This document shows positions 44,455 through 55,766 of a DNA stretch of 64,000 nucleotides, one piece after another. Both the position numbers and the translations under genes were made by a program. The DNA is from Malachius bipustulatus (Eukaryota > Arthropoda > Insecta > Coleoptera > Melyridae). The stretch's first letter is position 1. Each line of letters opens with the position of its first letter. The DNA lies in assembly GCA_910589415.1 (NCBI GenBank), contig OU342634.1, positions 4,278,001-4,342,000 of the forward strand. The letters run 5' to 3'. The notes under the pieces are model-generated. The model saw only the letters and a list, made by a program, of their open reading frames with translations, ran no database searches and was not told where the DNA came from.

Positions 44455-47400
44455 TATTCCTTGCCCTGAAAGTGAAGAAAAAAATAGCAATGCGACCGTA
44501 GTGCCACAGATGCCTTAGTTAGTGACCTTAATATTAGATTGCAATAACTGTTTTTAGCTTCTTACCCACCCAGCACCCCTATTTCGCTCCTTGATCCAGA
44601 AAAAATTGATGGAACTTAGGATACGTGGATGTAAATATTTACAAAAGTTTTTTTTCGAAAAAAGAATATAATTAAAAATAATAATAATTATTAATATAAA
44701 AATTTTTTTGAATGTTATTAATTTTTGTTTCCTTGATTTTTATCTTATACCGAACGACATGAAAAAATCAATATGGCGGCCATAAGAAAAACAAAAGTAG
44801 GCTATGAAAACTCTGGAATTTAGTCGGCTTTGAAAATTTTTATAATGTGAAAGGGATAGCTTTTGACGACTAATGTAAGTCTACAAAAAATAATTAATTA
44901 ATTTCCAATAATAAAAAAGATATGGCTAAAAAAAGAAATTTTGATTGTTCAGGTTTTTCAGGATATTTCAGCAACGACTGGAAATATTCAAAGAAAAAAT
45001 TCAGATTCTCATTAAGCATTAAATTGTGCAGCTTTTCTTTAATGTAACCGAGTCTGTATCTTGCCGTTTCCAAGATCCCCATGTAGTACTGCCACTTACA
45101 ACTGGACACATTATTGTATAGGTTTAGGTAGAGTCCCTCGAATAATCGAGGGACTCTAGGTTTAGGTAGAGTCCCTCGATATACAAGAGTCTGGTCATAC
45201 GGTCTGCGGCAGCCATGTTTATCCTGTTTCACCGAAAAAATGCATTGATGAGATAGGCGATTAGCACTAAAACAATTAAAATACGCGTTATTTTGCATAT
45301 TATTTATACAGTGATTTTTTTGATGGTGACTATGGGAATGTTAAAGGATCTTGTAAAATCGTTTCCACATTATCTCTTGTTTTACCTTGATTTACTGCGT
45401 ATTCTTCAAAACAATGTTAAATGTAGTCAAGTTCAAAAGTGAGGTTTTTCATTTATTAACCAAGCAACATTAACAATAAATATCCCTCAATACGAAAATG
45501 TAAATAGATATTTTATATAATATTATGCGATATTAAAAAAAAGAGTTTTTATTACGTAAATAAGTACCTACCCAAGTTTTAAAGCTTGCAGTAATAAATT
45601 TAAATATAATTGGACTCACGGACTAAAAATCCTAAAGGGTAATATACTGAAGGGTAATAAATATGTATATAGTTTTTAGAAGTGAAGCGGTCAGGTTTGT
45701 TCTTTATTAGACAGGTTCTATGTAATTCGAGCATCCCAATAATACTAAACGGAGTACTAAAACCATCTAAAATCTTATTCAACTTCGCATTTCATTATTT
45801 TATAAATGATTAAATGTTCATTATTCTTTCTAACTTTTGATAAAATATATCTGGAAGTATTAGCGTTGATTGAAGGAATTCCTTCAATCAACGGTATTAG
45901 ATTAAAGCGAGTTTATCTAATTTTATATTGAATTTTAAAGTATATTTTTAATTTTTTTTTCACTATTGCAACACTAACTAATTGCACAACGACCAGGCAT
46001 TATTTGTAGCCTTATAGGTATATGCAATTCGATGAAAAAAATTAATTAGTAGACATTTTCGAGGCCGGCTAATGCTAATCTTATGGCACTCGCCGGAGCT
46101 AAAAGGATAAAAATGGCCGCCGAGGCGGCTAACCAATCAGAAACATGACCGCGTATGGTAGGTTTAGGTAGGTCCTATAATAGGTAACATGCTAACATGC
46201 AATGATCAAAATATAGGTAGGTAAGTACTTTTAATGTCTTGAATTTTATTTTGATCAGAGCATAATAACGTACGTTGATTGTTTAAATTTTTTGTTTTTA
46301 CAATAATTTCATAACACGGAATAAGTACCTACCGCGGGCTGCTTGCTATATTGACATTTTTTGCCCTCTTAGACCAGCATGCCAGCTGGTTAGTTCTCCA
46401 GCAGACCAACAGTTTTGTGATACTAGTAAAAGAATACACATACTTACTTTACCTACCACCTAGAAATTGAAGAGTGAACTGGAAGACTGGAACTGACTGA
46501 TTCTTTTGTTTGCTACTTACTCGTTTGTTCCTAAATTATGATTTCTGAACATAAATCCCTATCTGGTCGGCAGTAAAATAAACGCAAGTAAAACCCTTGC
46601 TGAATAAAATCTTATGTCTTCACACCCGTCTCATTTTATGATACTTAACCACTGAATCATCTTGTTTTATAATACAGGGTTACTGGTAACTGGATACATT
46701 CCTTTGGTGATCTGATAAAACAAGAGGTAAGGAGTAAATTAACCCCAACATGCACTATACAAAACTCAATAGATTTTGAGATATTTCGATTTTCAACTTT
46801 TCTTAAAAAAATGGTTTCAAATGTCTTGAAATGTAATTTTCAAAAAATCTACTTTAACTTTTTGATTTCTTTTTTTGCTGGAATACTTGTCCAATATTAT
46901 GCTTCCTTCTGGATTAAAAAATATCCTGAGGTATTTCGATCGTGTGAAAATTTCAAAGAAAAACTTTCACAAACTATTTTTTTTTAAATAAGATTTAAAA
47001 GTTTTTACAAGTTATTTTCGCAAAATTGTCAAGGCAACTTGCGTACAAATTGTTTTAAAAACTTTCTTAGTGTAGTAGCTATCTAACAAGGTACAAAATA
47101 AATCTTGTACAAGAATAACAGAATCTCCCCGCTATGTACCGTTACCGAGGAACAAATCCTTAAGTCGGGACGTTTTAGAAAAAATACGTCCCTGAACGGG
47201 TGTCTTAAAATTCTCGGATCCGGCCCATTTTCAATAGGTCGTATTTGGGGGTCCCGAGCTTCGTCCCTACCAAGTTTCGTCCCGATGGGTAAAACTTTCA
47301 GACACTTAGAATGTTTCCTAGGCTATTCCCGAAAAATCCCGAAATTCCCGAAAAAATGACACTTCCCGGAAACGGATCCTGCTCATTTTCAATAGGCATC

Positions 47401-48725
47401 ATGCCACGGTGCGCCTCTTCAATCGAGCCAAATTTCAACTTTCCCACATGAAAACTGGCGGCTCTAGAGTGTTTCCTAGCAAAGTCACAGAAGTTTCGTA
47501 AGTATACGCATTCTTGTGCCCGAAAAATGTCTGTCTGTCGGTCTGTCTGTCTGTGACTTTGCTAGGAAACACTCTAGAGCCGCCAGTTTTCATGTGGGAA
47601 AGTTGAAATTTGGCTCGATTGAAGAGGCGCACCGTGGCATGATGCCTATTGAAAATGAGCGGGATCCGTTCCCGGGAAGTGTCATTTTTTCGGGAATTTC
47701 GGGATTTTTCGGGAATAGCCTAGTAATAGCCACTCTAAGTGTCTGAAAGTTTTACCGATCGGGACGAAAGTTGGTAGGGACGAAGCTCGTGACCCCCAAA
47801 TACGACCTATTGAAAATGGGCCGGATCAGAGAATTTTAAGACCCCCTTTCAGGGACGTATTTTTTTAAAACGTCCCGACTTAAGGATTTGTTCCTCGGTA
47901 ACGGTACATAGCGGGGAGATTCTGATATTCTTGTACAAGATTCGTACCTTGTTAGATAGCTACTACACTAAGAAAGTTTTTAAAACAATTTGTACGCAAG
48001 TTGCCTTGACAATTTTGCGAAAATAACTTGTAAAAACTTTTAAATCTAATTAAAAAAAAATAATTTGTGAAAGTTTTTCTTTGAAATTTTCACACGATCG
48101 AAATACCTCAGGACATTTTTTATTCCAGAAGGAAGCATAGTATTGGACAAGTATTCCAACAAAAAAAAAAAAATCAAAAAGTTAAAGTAGATTTTTTGAA
48201 AATTACATTTCAAGACATTTGAAACCATTTTTTTAGGAAAAGTTGAAAATCGAAATATCTCAAAATCTATTGAGTTTTGTATAATGCATATTGGGGTTAA
48301 TTTACTCCTTACCTCTTGTTTTATCAGATCACCAAAGGAATGTATCCAGTTACCAGTAACCCTGTATATTAAAATCTTTTTGTGAAATACACAATATGTA
48401 GTCCAGTCAGTAAAGTAAAAAATGTACCAAAATTTCATAAAAAATTAAAAAGTCTTATTATATGAGATTTTTCTCCAATAAAATAAATATATAAATAAAT
48501 ATCGTATGGCTGTGGTAAAGCCCAAGTGTTGTTAGTGAATTAAATTGGGTAAATATTTACATCTACGTATCCTAAGTTCCATCAATTTTTTCGGGACCGA
48601 GGAGCGAAATAGGGGTGCTGGGTGGGTAAGACGCTAAAAACAGCCATTGCAAACTAATATTAAGGTCACAACTATGGCCTCTTTGACACTACGGTCGCAT
48701 TGCTATTTTTTTCTTCATTTCATTT
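44455..48725. repeat. Outer inverted arms of an interrupted element
   Basis: 44455-44640 (CTTACCCACCCAGCACCCCT) and 48548-48725 are inverted copies of each other, separated by 3.9 kb that holds a foldback-family arm (44750-45060), a small hairpin (45130-45150) and the 1.7-kb palindrome at 46674-48365. Confidence 0.7.
46674..48365. repeat. 1.7-kb foldback element
   Basis: ACAGGGTTACTGGTAACTGG at the left end pairs with CCAGTTACCAGTAACCCTGT at the right; arms of about 840 bp meet at a TGTCTGTCTGTC-rich centre near 47530. The arms are very similar. Flanking TA. No gene. Confidence 0.9.
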
Positions 48726-49048
48726 TTCTTCAATAGTAGCACGATTATTATTTTGAATTTAATTTATTTTGCATTTTCATTCCAAAAAGCGTAACATCAG
48801 TCCCTATAATCTGGATACGATATGAGAAAGCTTATATCCGGCTTGACGTATTCATCACCTCTCTGGTCTGGTGCATGTTTATATGTGTTTATACGCCGGC
48901 TAACCAGGACCGGACTCCCTACTGCGATTTTTAGTGCCATTTTTTTGCTAATCATGAATCTGCAAAGCAAATGAATACCTTCCTAGTGTTACTATAGGTA
49001 TAGATACGTCCTCTACCCCTATATAGGGTGCACCATAAATCCTTCTCT
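48726..49048. other. No recognisable feature
   Basis: Short AT-rich stretch between two inverted-repeat elements. Confidence 0.4.
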
Positions 49049-49799
49049 ACAGGGTGCACCATGTATCCTTCTCTATATTGCTATCTCCTAACGCTAACAG
49101 ATACAGGGTCGGTTAAACAAGTCCAAAGGAGCGCAATTTTGTGGCCATCTCGATTCCGTCGAGACATACAAGATATCTGTGACCGTTCCTGAAATATCCT
49201 GAAAAAACTGAAAAATCGAGGTTTCTTATTTTTTCCATAATTATCTTTTCTATTATTGGAAATTACTAAATAATTTTTTGTAGGCTTACAGAAGTCGGCA
49301 AGAGCTACCCATCTGATATTTAAAAAATTTTCAAAGTCGACTAGATCTCAGAATTTTTATAGTCTTCATAGAATTTTTTTTTTATGTTTATTAATTTGTT
49401 GTTTCCATTATTTTTTTATATCGAATGACATAAAAAAAATAATATGGCGGCCATAAGAAAAACGAAAGTTGACTGTGAAAACTCTTGGATCTAGTCGGCC
49501 TTGAACATTTTTATACTGACAGATGGGTATAGCTCTTGACGACTTCTGTAAGCCTACAAAAAATTATTTAGTAATTTCCAATTATCAGAAAGATATGGCA
49601 AATAATATAAGAAATCTCGATTTGTCAGTTTTTTTCAGGATATTTCAGGAGCAGTCACAGATATTTTGTATGTCTTGACGGATTCGAGATGGCCACAAAA
49701 TTGCGCATCTTTTCTCTAATTTAACCGACGCTATATGCTATATCTCTTAGCGTTCAGGAGATAGCAATATAGAGAATAGGATATATGGTGCACCCTGTA
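49049..49799. repeat. Complete foldback MITE, CAGGGTGCACC family
   Basis: ACAGGGTGCACCATGTATCC at the left and its inverted copy at the right; arms of about 330 bp. A partial second terminus (GGGTGCACCATAAATCC) precedes it at 49025. This is the copy with both arms that defines the family seen as single arms elsewhere. Confidence 0.9.
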
Positions 49800-51677
49800 T
49801 TATAGGTGCCATAGTGAAACTGTAAGATACCCAGATGTAAATATTGACCGATTTTTTCATAATTAATTTATTAAAGGTCATTATTTATTTACCTTTTATT
49901 TATTAGTATTTTTGTTATTTTTTTTAATATTATGTATTTATAAAATGATAAATGATATAGGTAGGTACTTAGGTACGCGGTGTCTCTAGGCAAGTGCCAA
50001 TCGTTGTTATTTTTTTTTTTAATAATAAAAAAAAATCATTAATTTAAGTAATTTTAAAATGAGGGATGACTTCACTTTAGTAATTAGCACATTATTTGTG
50101 TCTTACATTTATACACAAATTGTAGATTTTCATTATCAAAATATGTATGAAATATCCACTGTTAATGTCGCCATTCTGTAGAAATTCTCGATTAAGCAGT
50201 AAGTAGCTGGTACCTAGTCTATTTTTGCCGTACACCGAAGCGACAAAATAATTGCTGTTTAGAGTTCCGATGATGGTATTAGCAATGCTTTTCGGAAACA
50301 GTTTTGATGTTTTTCTAACTTAACTATCACAGATACCATTTTGAAAAATTGGAACAACAAAGTTTCATTTATAAACTACCACATTTTGCAAAAAAAATTG
50401 ATAATTTTGAATAGTGCCTTTTTGCACAGGACGATTTTTTGACGAGAATTAGGTATTTAGCCCATTCCTGAAAATTTCAGCCATGTACCTACTCTAAAGG
50501 CCCACAGGGCGACAACTTATTGCTAGATTGGCACTCTAACTATAGAATACCCTGTAGGTATATGTAATTAATATAGAATGGATCTCTTACTACCGGTTAA
50601 CCGTTTTAGGTATAGTCCTCTCCTCTATCTATTTTCTAACTTAAAAAAAAATCGGCAGACTGCGGGTATAATAATCTTAAACGCGTATAAAATCCAATGA
50701 AAGGTTCCCGCAGTCGGATAGTCTGTAACACTGGATGCAATCTTTAGACCCCTGAACTGAAATTTTGAGAAGTGGAAGTAGAAAAGGGTAGAAGATGGAT
50801 GATTCTACTTTCAGAAAAAGAGGAAAAAAGAGAGAAATACAAGAGACACTAATCGCTGGCCCGGGATGTTGTGAGGAACCTTCACAGAGTAATGGATCAT
50901 AAATCAGATAATGCAGCTTTTTATCGACTACAAAAAATAATAATTGGGATTGTAAGGGATAATAAGGGATTGCTTAAAATTCAAATATGTGTACAGTATA
51001 TACCTAAGTAGGTATCTTTATATTACAAGACTCACTGTCTGGTATATTTATTTACACTTCAGAGAGGAATTTGAAACATTTTCTCAATAATTTCTTCACT
51101 TTCCGACGGTGGCCATCAGAGGCGGTCGTCGGATTATTTTTTCCGGTTTGTTTGAGTTTGAATGAAGTACCTACTTCCTTAGTTTTTGTTTTTATTATTT
51201 AGAAAACAGCTTTCTGGAAGCTGTTTATGACTTTTTGTAGCGTAATGTGAGTAATGTGACATCATCCAGCTCCTGCATGTTGCATATTGCATATCAATAA
51301 ATCTTGATTTATAAGGCAGATTATGATAGGGCACTTATTCTGGTTCCTTTCATTTTAATGAATTGCTTTTGTTTTATTTTTATAATACAAAGTATTTGTT
51401 ATTTAGTTAAAATTAGCAAACAGTTGAACTTGAACATAATTACTTCAAATATGTTTGTTAATTTGGCATTAGAAGTAGGTACATAATTTTGTGCTAATAT
51501 TAAGTGAATAAAATAATTTTATCTATTAAATTTTTATTACCGATAGCTTTTTATTTTTTACTGATGAAGGGGATAACCAGTTAATCGTCGGTTAACCGGT
51601 TAGTAATATTTCATAAAACTAAAACACACATGCAGCCCGAAAATAAGTATCGAGAAATAAAAAATCTTTATCTTTAT
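49800..51677. other. No recognisable gene
   Basis: AT-rich; no frame above 60 codons with a motif. Confidence 0.4.
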
Positions 51678-52361
51678 ACAGGGTGTCCCGTATCGTTATG
51701 TTCAAATTTTTTCAGCATATAGTAGGCTTAATTTTGAGCCCAAAAAACCCAAAAGTGGCAGGTCTATCTTTATTCGTTACGAAGTTACAGGCCTAAGAAA
51801 ATTATGACCAGTGAATAACAAAGATTCAACTTTGAAAACCACACAACCACCACATGTGTTGTGGTTTAGGCTAATAATTTATTGTTATGGTAACGACAGT
51901 AAATGTCACCGAAATAAACATTAGAAGAGGTTCTCCTGCTCATACAAAATGGCATTTCGATTCAATATGGGGCACCAGCATATTTCGGAATTGGCGTTTG
52001 TAACTAAATCCCAAAAAGCAATTATTATTGGATCGTATTCAGCATGCTGGTGAAGAGATTCGGACGCGAAAAAAGACAAGAAATTAGAACTGTTACTTCT
52101 GCAATAGGCCTCGGGGCACAAGTTTGTATTCAGCAAGGAATAGGACATTGTTAAACACATGATAAACTAAAGATTTGGTCAATAAAATAAGCTTCATGTG
52201 GTTTTCAAAGTTAAATCTGGTATTCACTAGACATCATTTTCTTAGGCCTCTAACTTCGTAACGAATGCGGATAGACCTGTCACTTTTGGGTTTTTTAGGC
52301 TTAGAAATAAGCCTACTATATGCTCACAAGATTTGAACATAACGATACGGGACACCCTGTA
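51678..52361. repeat. Foldback MITE, ACAGGGTGTCCC family
   Basis: ACAGGGTGTCCCGTATCGTT left, inverted at the right end, TA on both sides; arms of about 150 bp at least (AAACCCAAAAGTGGCAGGTC and its counterpart). Confidence 0.9.
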
Positions 52362-52369
52362 TAGTTTAA

Positions 52370-52605
52370 GGGCTAGTTGCACAAAAGTTAATTAAAGATT
52401 TGTCAGATAATTACTGATTTTAAATTGCCAATTTTGAAAGTATGGGTGAATATTTTGAATGATCTTTTATTGTTATTTACCCGTGATTTAACTCTTCTAA
52501 AGGGGAGTAGAATTTATTTCCTGACCTGACCAACATTTTGATAATACAGGGCATTTTAAAATCAGTAATTATCTGGCAGATCTTTAACGTTTGTGCAACC
52601 GGACC
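52370..52605. repeat. 236-bp MITE with TAA duplications
   Basis: GGGCTAGTTGCACAAAAGTT left; AACGTTTGTGCAACCGGACC right; inner block AATTACTGATTTTAAA paired with ATTTTAAAATCAGTAATT. TAA at 52367-52369 and 52606-52608. Confidence 0.85.
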
Positions 52606-52849
52606 TAAGATTATTAGACTTATGAAAGTAAATAGAACTTACACTTACGTTTAACAGTAGTAATAACCCAAGGACATTGATAATTTAGGCGTCGGTCTGT
52701 TGCCAAGCAACAAGCTTGAGAAAGTTGTTATAAAATTTTTGAGCATTTATCAAAGTTCGAGGGTTATCAGATACAATTTTTTTTGCTAATTATAATATGA
52801 AAAAATCAGAGCAAAAACAATTATTTATTTAAAGGTGCAATTAACTTTT

Positions 52850-53274
52850 GTGGCCATAAGAAAAACAAAAGTTGACTTCGAAAATCCCAAGATCTAGTCG
52901 GCTTTGGAAATTTTTGAAACGTCAAATGAGTAGCTCATTATTTGAGTAGCTCATCATACAAAAAATAATAAATCTTTTTTCAATAATAAAGAAGATATGG
53001 CTAAAATAATAAATCTGCATGCTTCAAGTTTTATCAGGATATTTCAGGAAATTCTGGGATTATTGAGAAAAAAATTGCCAAATACTCGTCTCAAAACAGC
53101 GCAACTTTTTTATAATTATTTAACCGACTGCATGAAAAAAACTGAAAAAACCGAAAAAAAACTGCATGAAACGGTAAGAGATATGACTCTTACCGTTTCA
53201 TTCAGTTTTTTTACCTCAGCCTGTATCATAAAATTAAACAACGACCGACTTTTCTGAAAGGTCGTATTGTATTT
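52850..53274. repeat. Foldback-family arm, partner of 39594-39975
   Basis: Inverted copy of the arm at 39.6 kb, including GAAAGGTCGTATTG at its outer end. A short hairpin GAAACGGTAAGAG/CTCTTACCGTTTC lies at 53168-53200. Confidence 0.75.
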
Positions 53275-54241
53275 ATGGCTTATACAATTTATGGTAGTTA
53301 TCTTATTAGCCTATTAAATAAAAATTTAATATTTAACTATTAAAAAAGTTAAAAACGCTACATTTGAATTTTTATCGAAAAATCCTATCGAAATTGTATA
53401 AGTAGGTACCTATATATGTCTTTTTTGCAGTACAATTTATAATGGCATACCGAAAATGTAATAAAAATAGTTTACCTTTTTGTACGAGACAAAAGATGTC
53501 ATGTGACCCAGACTCTGGGTGCAACTTTTTTTAAGTAAAAGCTTAATGAACGGAAATAAAATGAAATTAATGAATGCAATATACCTTTAATACTATTCAA
53601 ACATTAATAGTTTCTACAATGGTTTTTTTTAGTAGTAAGTAAGTATCCATTAGCGTAAGGATGATAATAATTGCGCTAGGATGAACCAGCCTGTACAAAG
53701 AGACAATTCGTCTATCCGGATCCGGGGACACTTAGATGTTCTGTAGGTACTGTATATCCACAGAATAGACATATTCTGTGCTAATACTGCTTATCCGAGG
53801 CCCTGAGAAGTGGCAACAAAGCAGGGTTTCCGGTAATCGGATGGGTATATACTTTTAGTGCAGTGGGCTATGTATTGACATAAGAACGTTCAGGGATTCT
53901 AAAATTCTTAAGGATATAACCAGATTTGTATGTTGTGAAATGTTTACCCCTCGCAGGTTGCTTCGATTAATATGATGTTTCTCTTCACTTTCAGTTATAA
54001 TACACACCATCAAGTCTATTATTAAGGGCGGGACTCCGGTTACCTGTGCAACGTACCGGGCTTCGTGAAATAAGCTTAATGTGTATATATAAATATATAT
54101 ATATATATCGTGGGCAGGTGAATTTTGGAAAACCACTTTTTCGTGATCTGGGGGTCATGATCGGTGGACATTTGATGAGTTTGGGTGATTTTCGAAAAGT
54201 GATGTCGTCCTCAATAGTGTATTTTTTGTTAAAAAATACAC
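53275..54241. other. No recognisable gene
   Basis: AT-rich; AT dinucleotide runs at 54085-54107; terminal 12-bp hairpin at 54216-54242. Confidence 0.4.
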
Positions 54242-54242
54242 T

Positions 54243-55488
54243 AAAACTGTAATTTTGGACAGAAAAACCCAAAGTGTTTATTTGAATGTTCCCAGAAGAG
54301 GATTGGAACTGAAATAAAAACCTTCCTAACATTTCATTTCATGGATTAAGCTGAACTAAGCATTTTGGTGAGCTATTTCTTAATGTCTGAGTACTAAATT
54401 AATAGTGGCATTTTTATGCATTATAGGGTTTTATTTTTTACTTTTACTTCTTGGAGTTTACCTATTATTTATACTGACTCCTGACAACGAGTCTGTTGGA
54501 GAGTTTGGATTTTTGGTTGGATTGTTTTAAAACTCAAAAATGGATCTCAGTGAAGCAGGGAGGTGATCACGATAACGATAGCAGATAGAAGGTTTAAGTC
54601 AGCAGAGATAAGGTACTGAACTTTCCTTTTTGAGTAAAAACTTGATAAGAAGAATTCATCAGTTCCATGTACGTAGAACGGCTCCATTCTTAGTAATTAT
54701 TATTATTTTCGACTGAGTCTCTACTTAGTGTATTTTGGAGTTGTAATCCGAAGTTTAAATGTAAAATAATAGTTTTTTTTTTTATAATAATCATTAATAG
54801 TTTATAATAATTTATTCTGTTGGGATTTAAACCCAAACTGAGGCGTAATGTACACTGGATAGATCTATCAAGGTAGAAAGCCAAATTTTAGTTAAGTAAT
54901 TGAAAAGTTAACTCAGTTTGTACTTTTTAGAATTTCTTTATCTTTTTATAATATTTAAATGAATTTATTTGACTACAACTTCAGTTGAATTAACATTCTA
55001 TTTTTTGAAAAGTGTTTATAACTGAGAATACTTTATAATTTAATTCAGATTGAAACTTATTTTGGATATTTTATTTACGATCTGCTTTGCTTTGTTGGGG
55101 ACTTAGGGTTAATTTGAGTGCAGTTTTCATTTGAATTGAAGTATTTATGTAATGCTTTGTGTCTATTTTTAATACAATTCCTGTTAATAATCTTCTTATT
55201 TTTTTTTATTTGAGTTTTTATGGTGATGAAGTGTCTTCTTCTTTTTTTTTAAATAATCACAACGTAGGGGGGGAGAATTGACACTGTTACGGTTCTATAA
55301 AGTTTTTAGATAATTTTTCTGACATAAGAACATCAACCGCACTGGTCTTTATAAATTTTATAAGATCGGAAGCGACCTACTGCATGATCACCCGATATTG
55401 TTGTTAATCTGCAGAGGTGACGTGAGAGTAGAAGATTGTACGTGCTCTCCGAATTTTGTTATAAGTATTTAGGACGGAGAGGGCGACA
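54243..55488 (+). mobile_element. Ty3/Gypsy 5' LTR, remaining 1246 bp
   Basis: Matches 62322-63565 with only a few differences noticed (TTTCATGG against TTTAATGG, GACACTG against GATACTG, one T-run length). It ends GGGCGACA at 55488. Confidence 0.9.
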
Positions 55489-55493
55489 AATTT

Positions 55494-55510
55494 TGGTGCC
55501 ATAGTGACCA
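55494..55510 (+). promoter_or_regulatory. Gypsy primer-binding site
   Basis: TGGTGCCATAGTGACC starts 5 bp after the LTR, the place where a tRNA 3' end primes minus-strand DNA synthesis. The tRNA was not identified. Confidence 0.6.
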
Positions 55511-55766
55511 GGATCGAATTATTTAAAAGTCTTTGTAAGGCTTTTTGCTTTTGTGTGGTTTTCTGTTTTGGTGTGTTAGTCTCCTGGGAAAGTTTTGGAA
55601 TTTAGATTTATTAGATGAAAGTTTTCTTTTGCTAGTGTACCTATAGAAGTGTGTGACCTTAGTAGTGTCCCGTTTAGTGTAGGTTCTTGGTGTTAATTGA
55701 AACTGTTGCTAGGAAATTTAGAGTTTTATTGTGAATTAATCGGCAACCATAGATTCAAAGGCTAAG

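Larger units (their letters stand above)
36103..54242. other. 18.1-kb segment splitting the Gypsy 5' LTR
   Basis: All DNA between the two halves of the 5' LTR. AAAA occurs at both edges (36099-36102 and 54243-54246). No long frame and no recognised coding gene; content is foldback MITEs, inverted-repeat elements, a ribozyme-bearing palindrome and a tRNA-like remnant. Its right end is a perfect 12-bp hairpin (AGTGTATTTTTT / AAAAAATACACT) and AGTGTATTTTT also occurs at 36131, 28 bp inside the left end, but true terminal repeats could not be shown. Confidence 0.75.

Noticed and set aside
47516..47746. ORFs in both directions around 47.1-47.75 kb
   Set aside because: They fall in the arms of the 1.7-kb palindrome and mirror one another; no family resemblance.
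36103..54242. Helitron or Maverick as the cause of the 18-kb insertion
   Set aside because: The terminal hairpin recalls Helitron ends, but there is no TC start, no A/T target and no Rep/helicase. AG-type ends recall Mavericks, but no polymerase, integrase or capsid frames exist.
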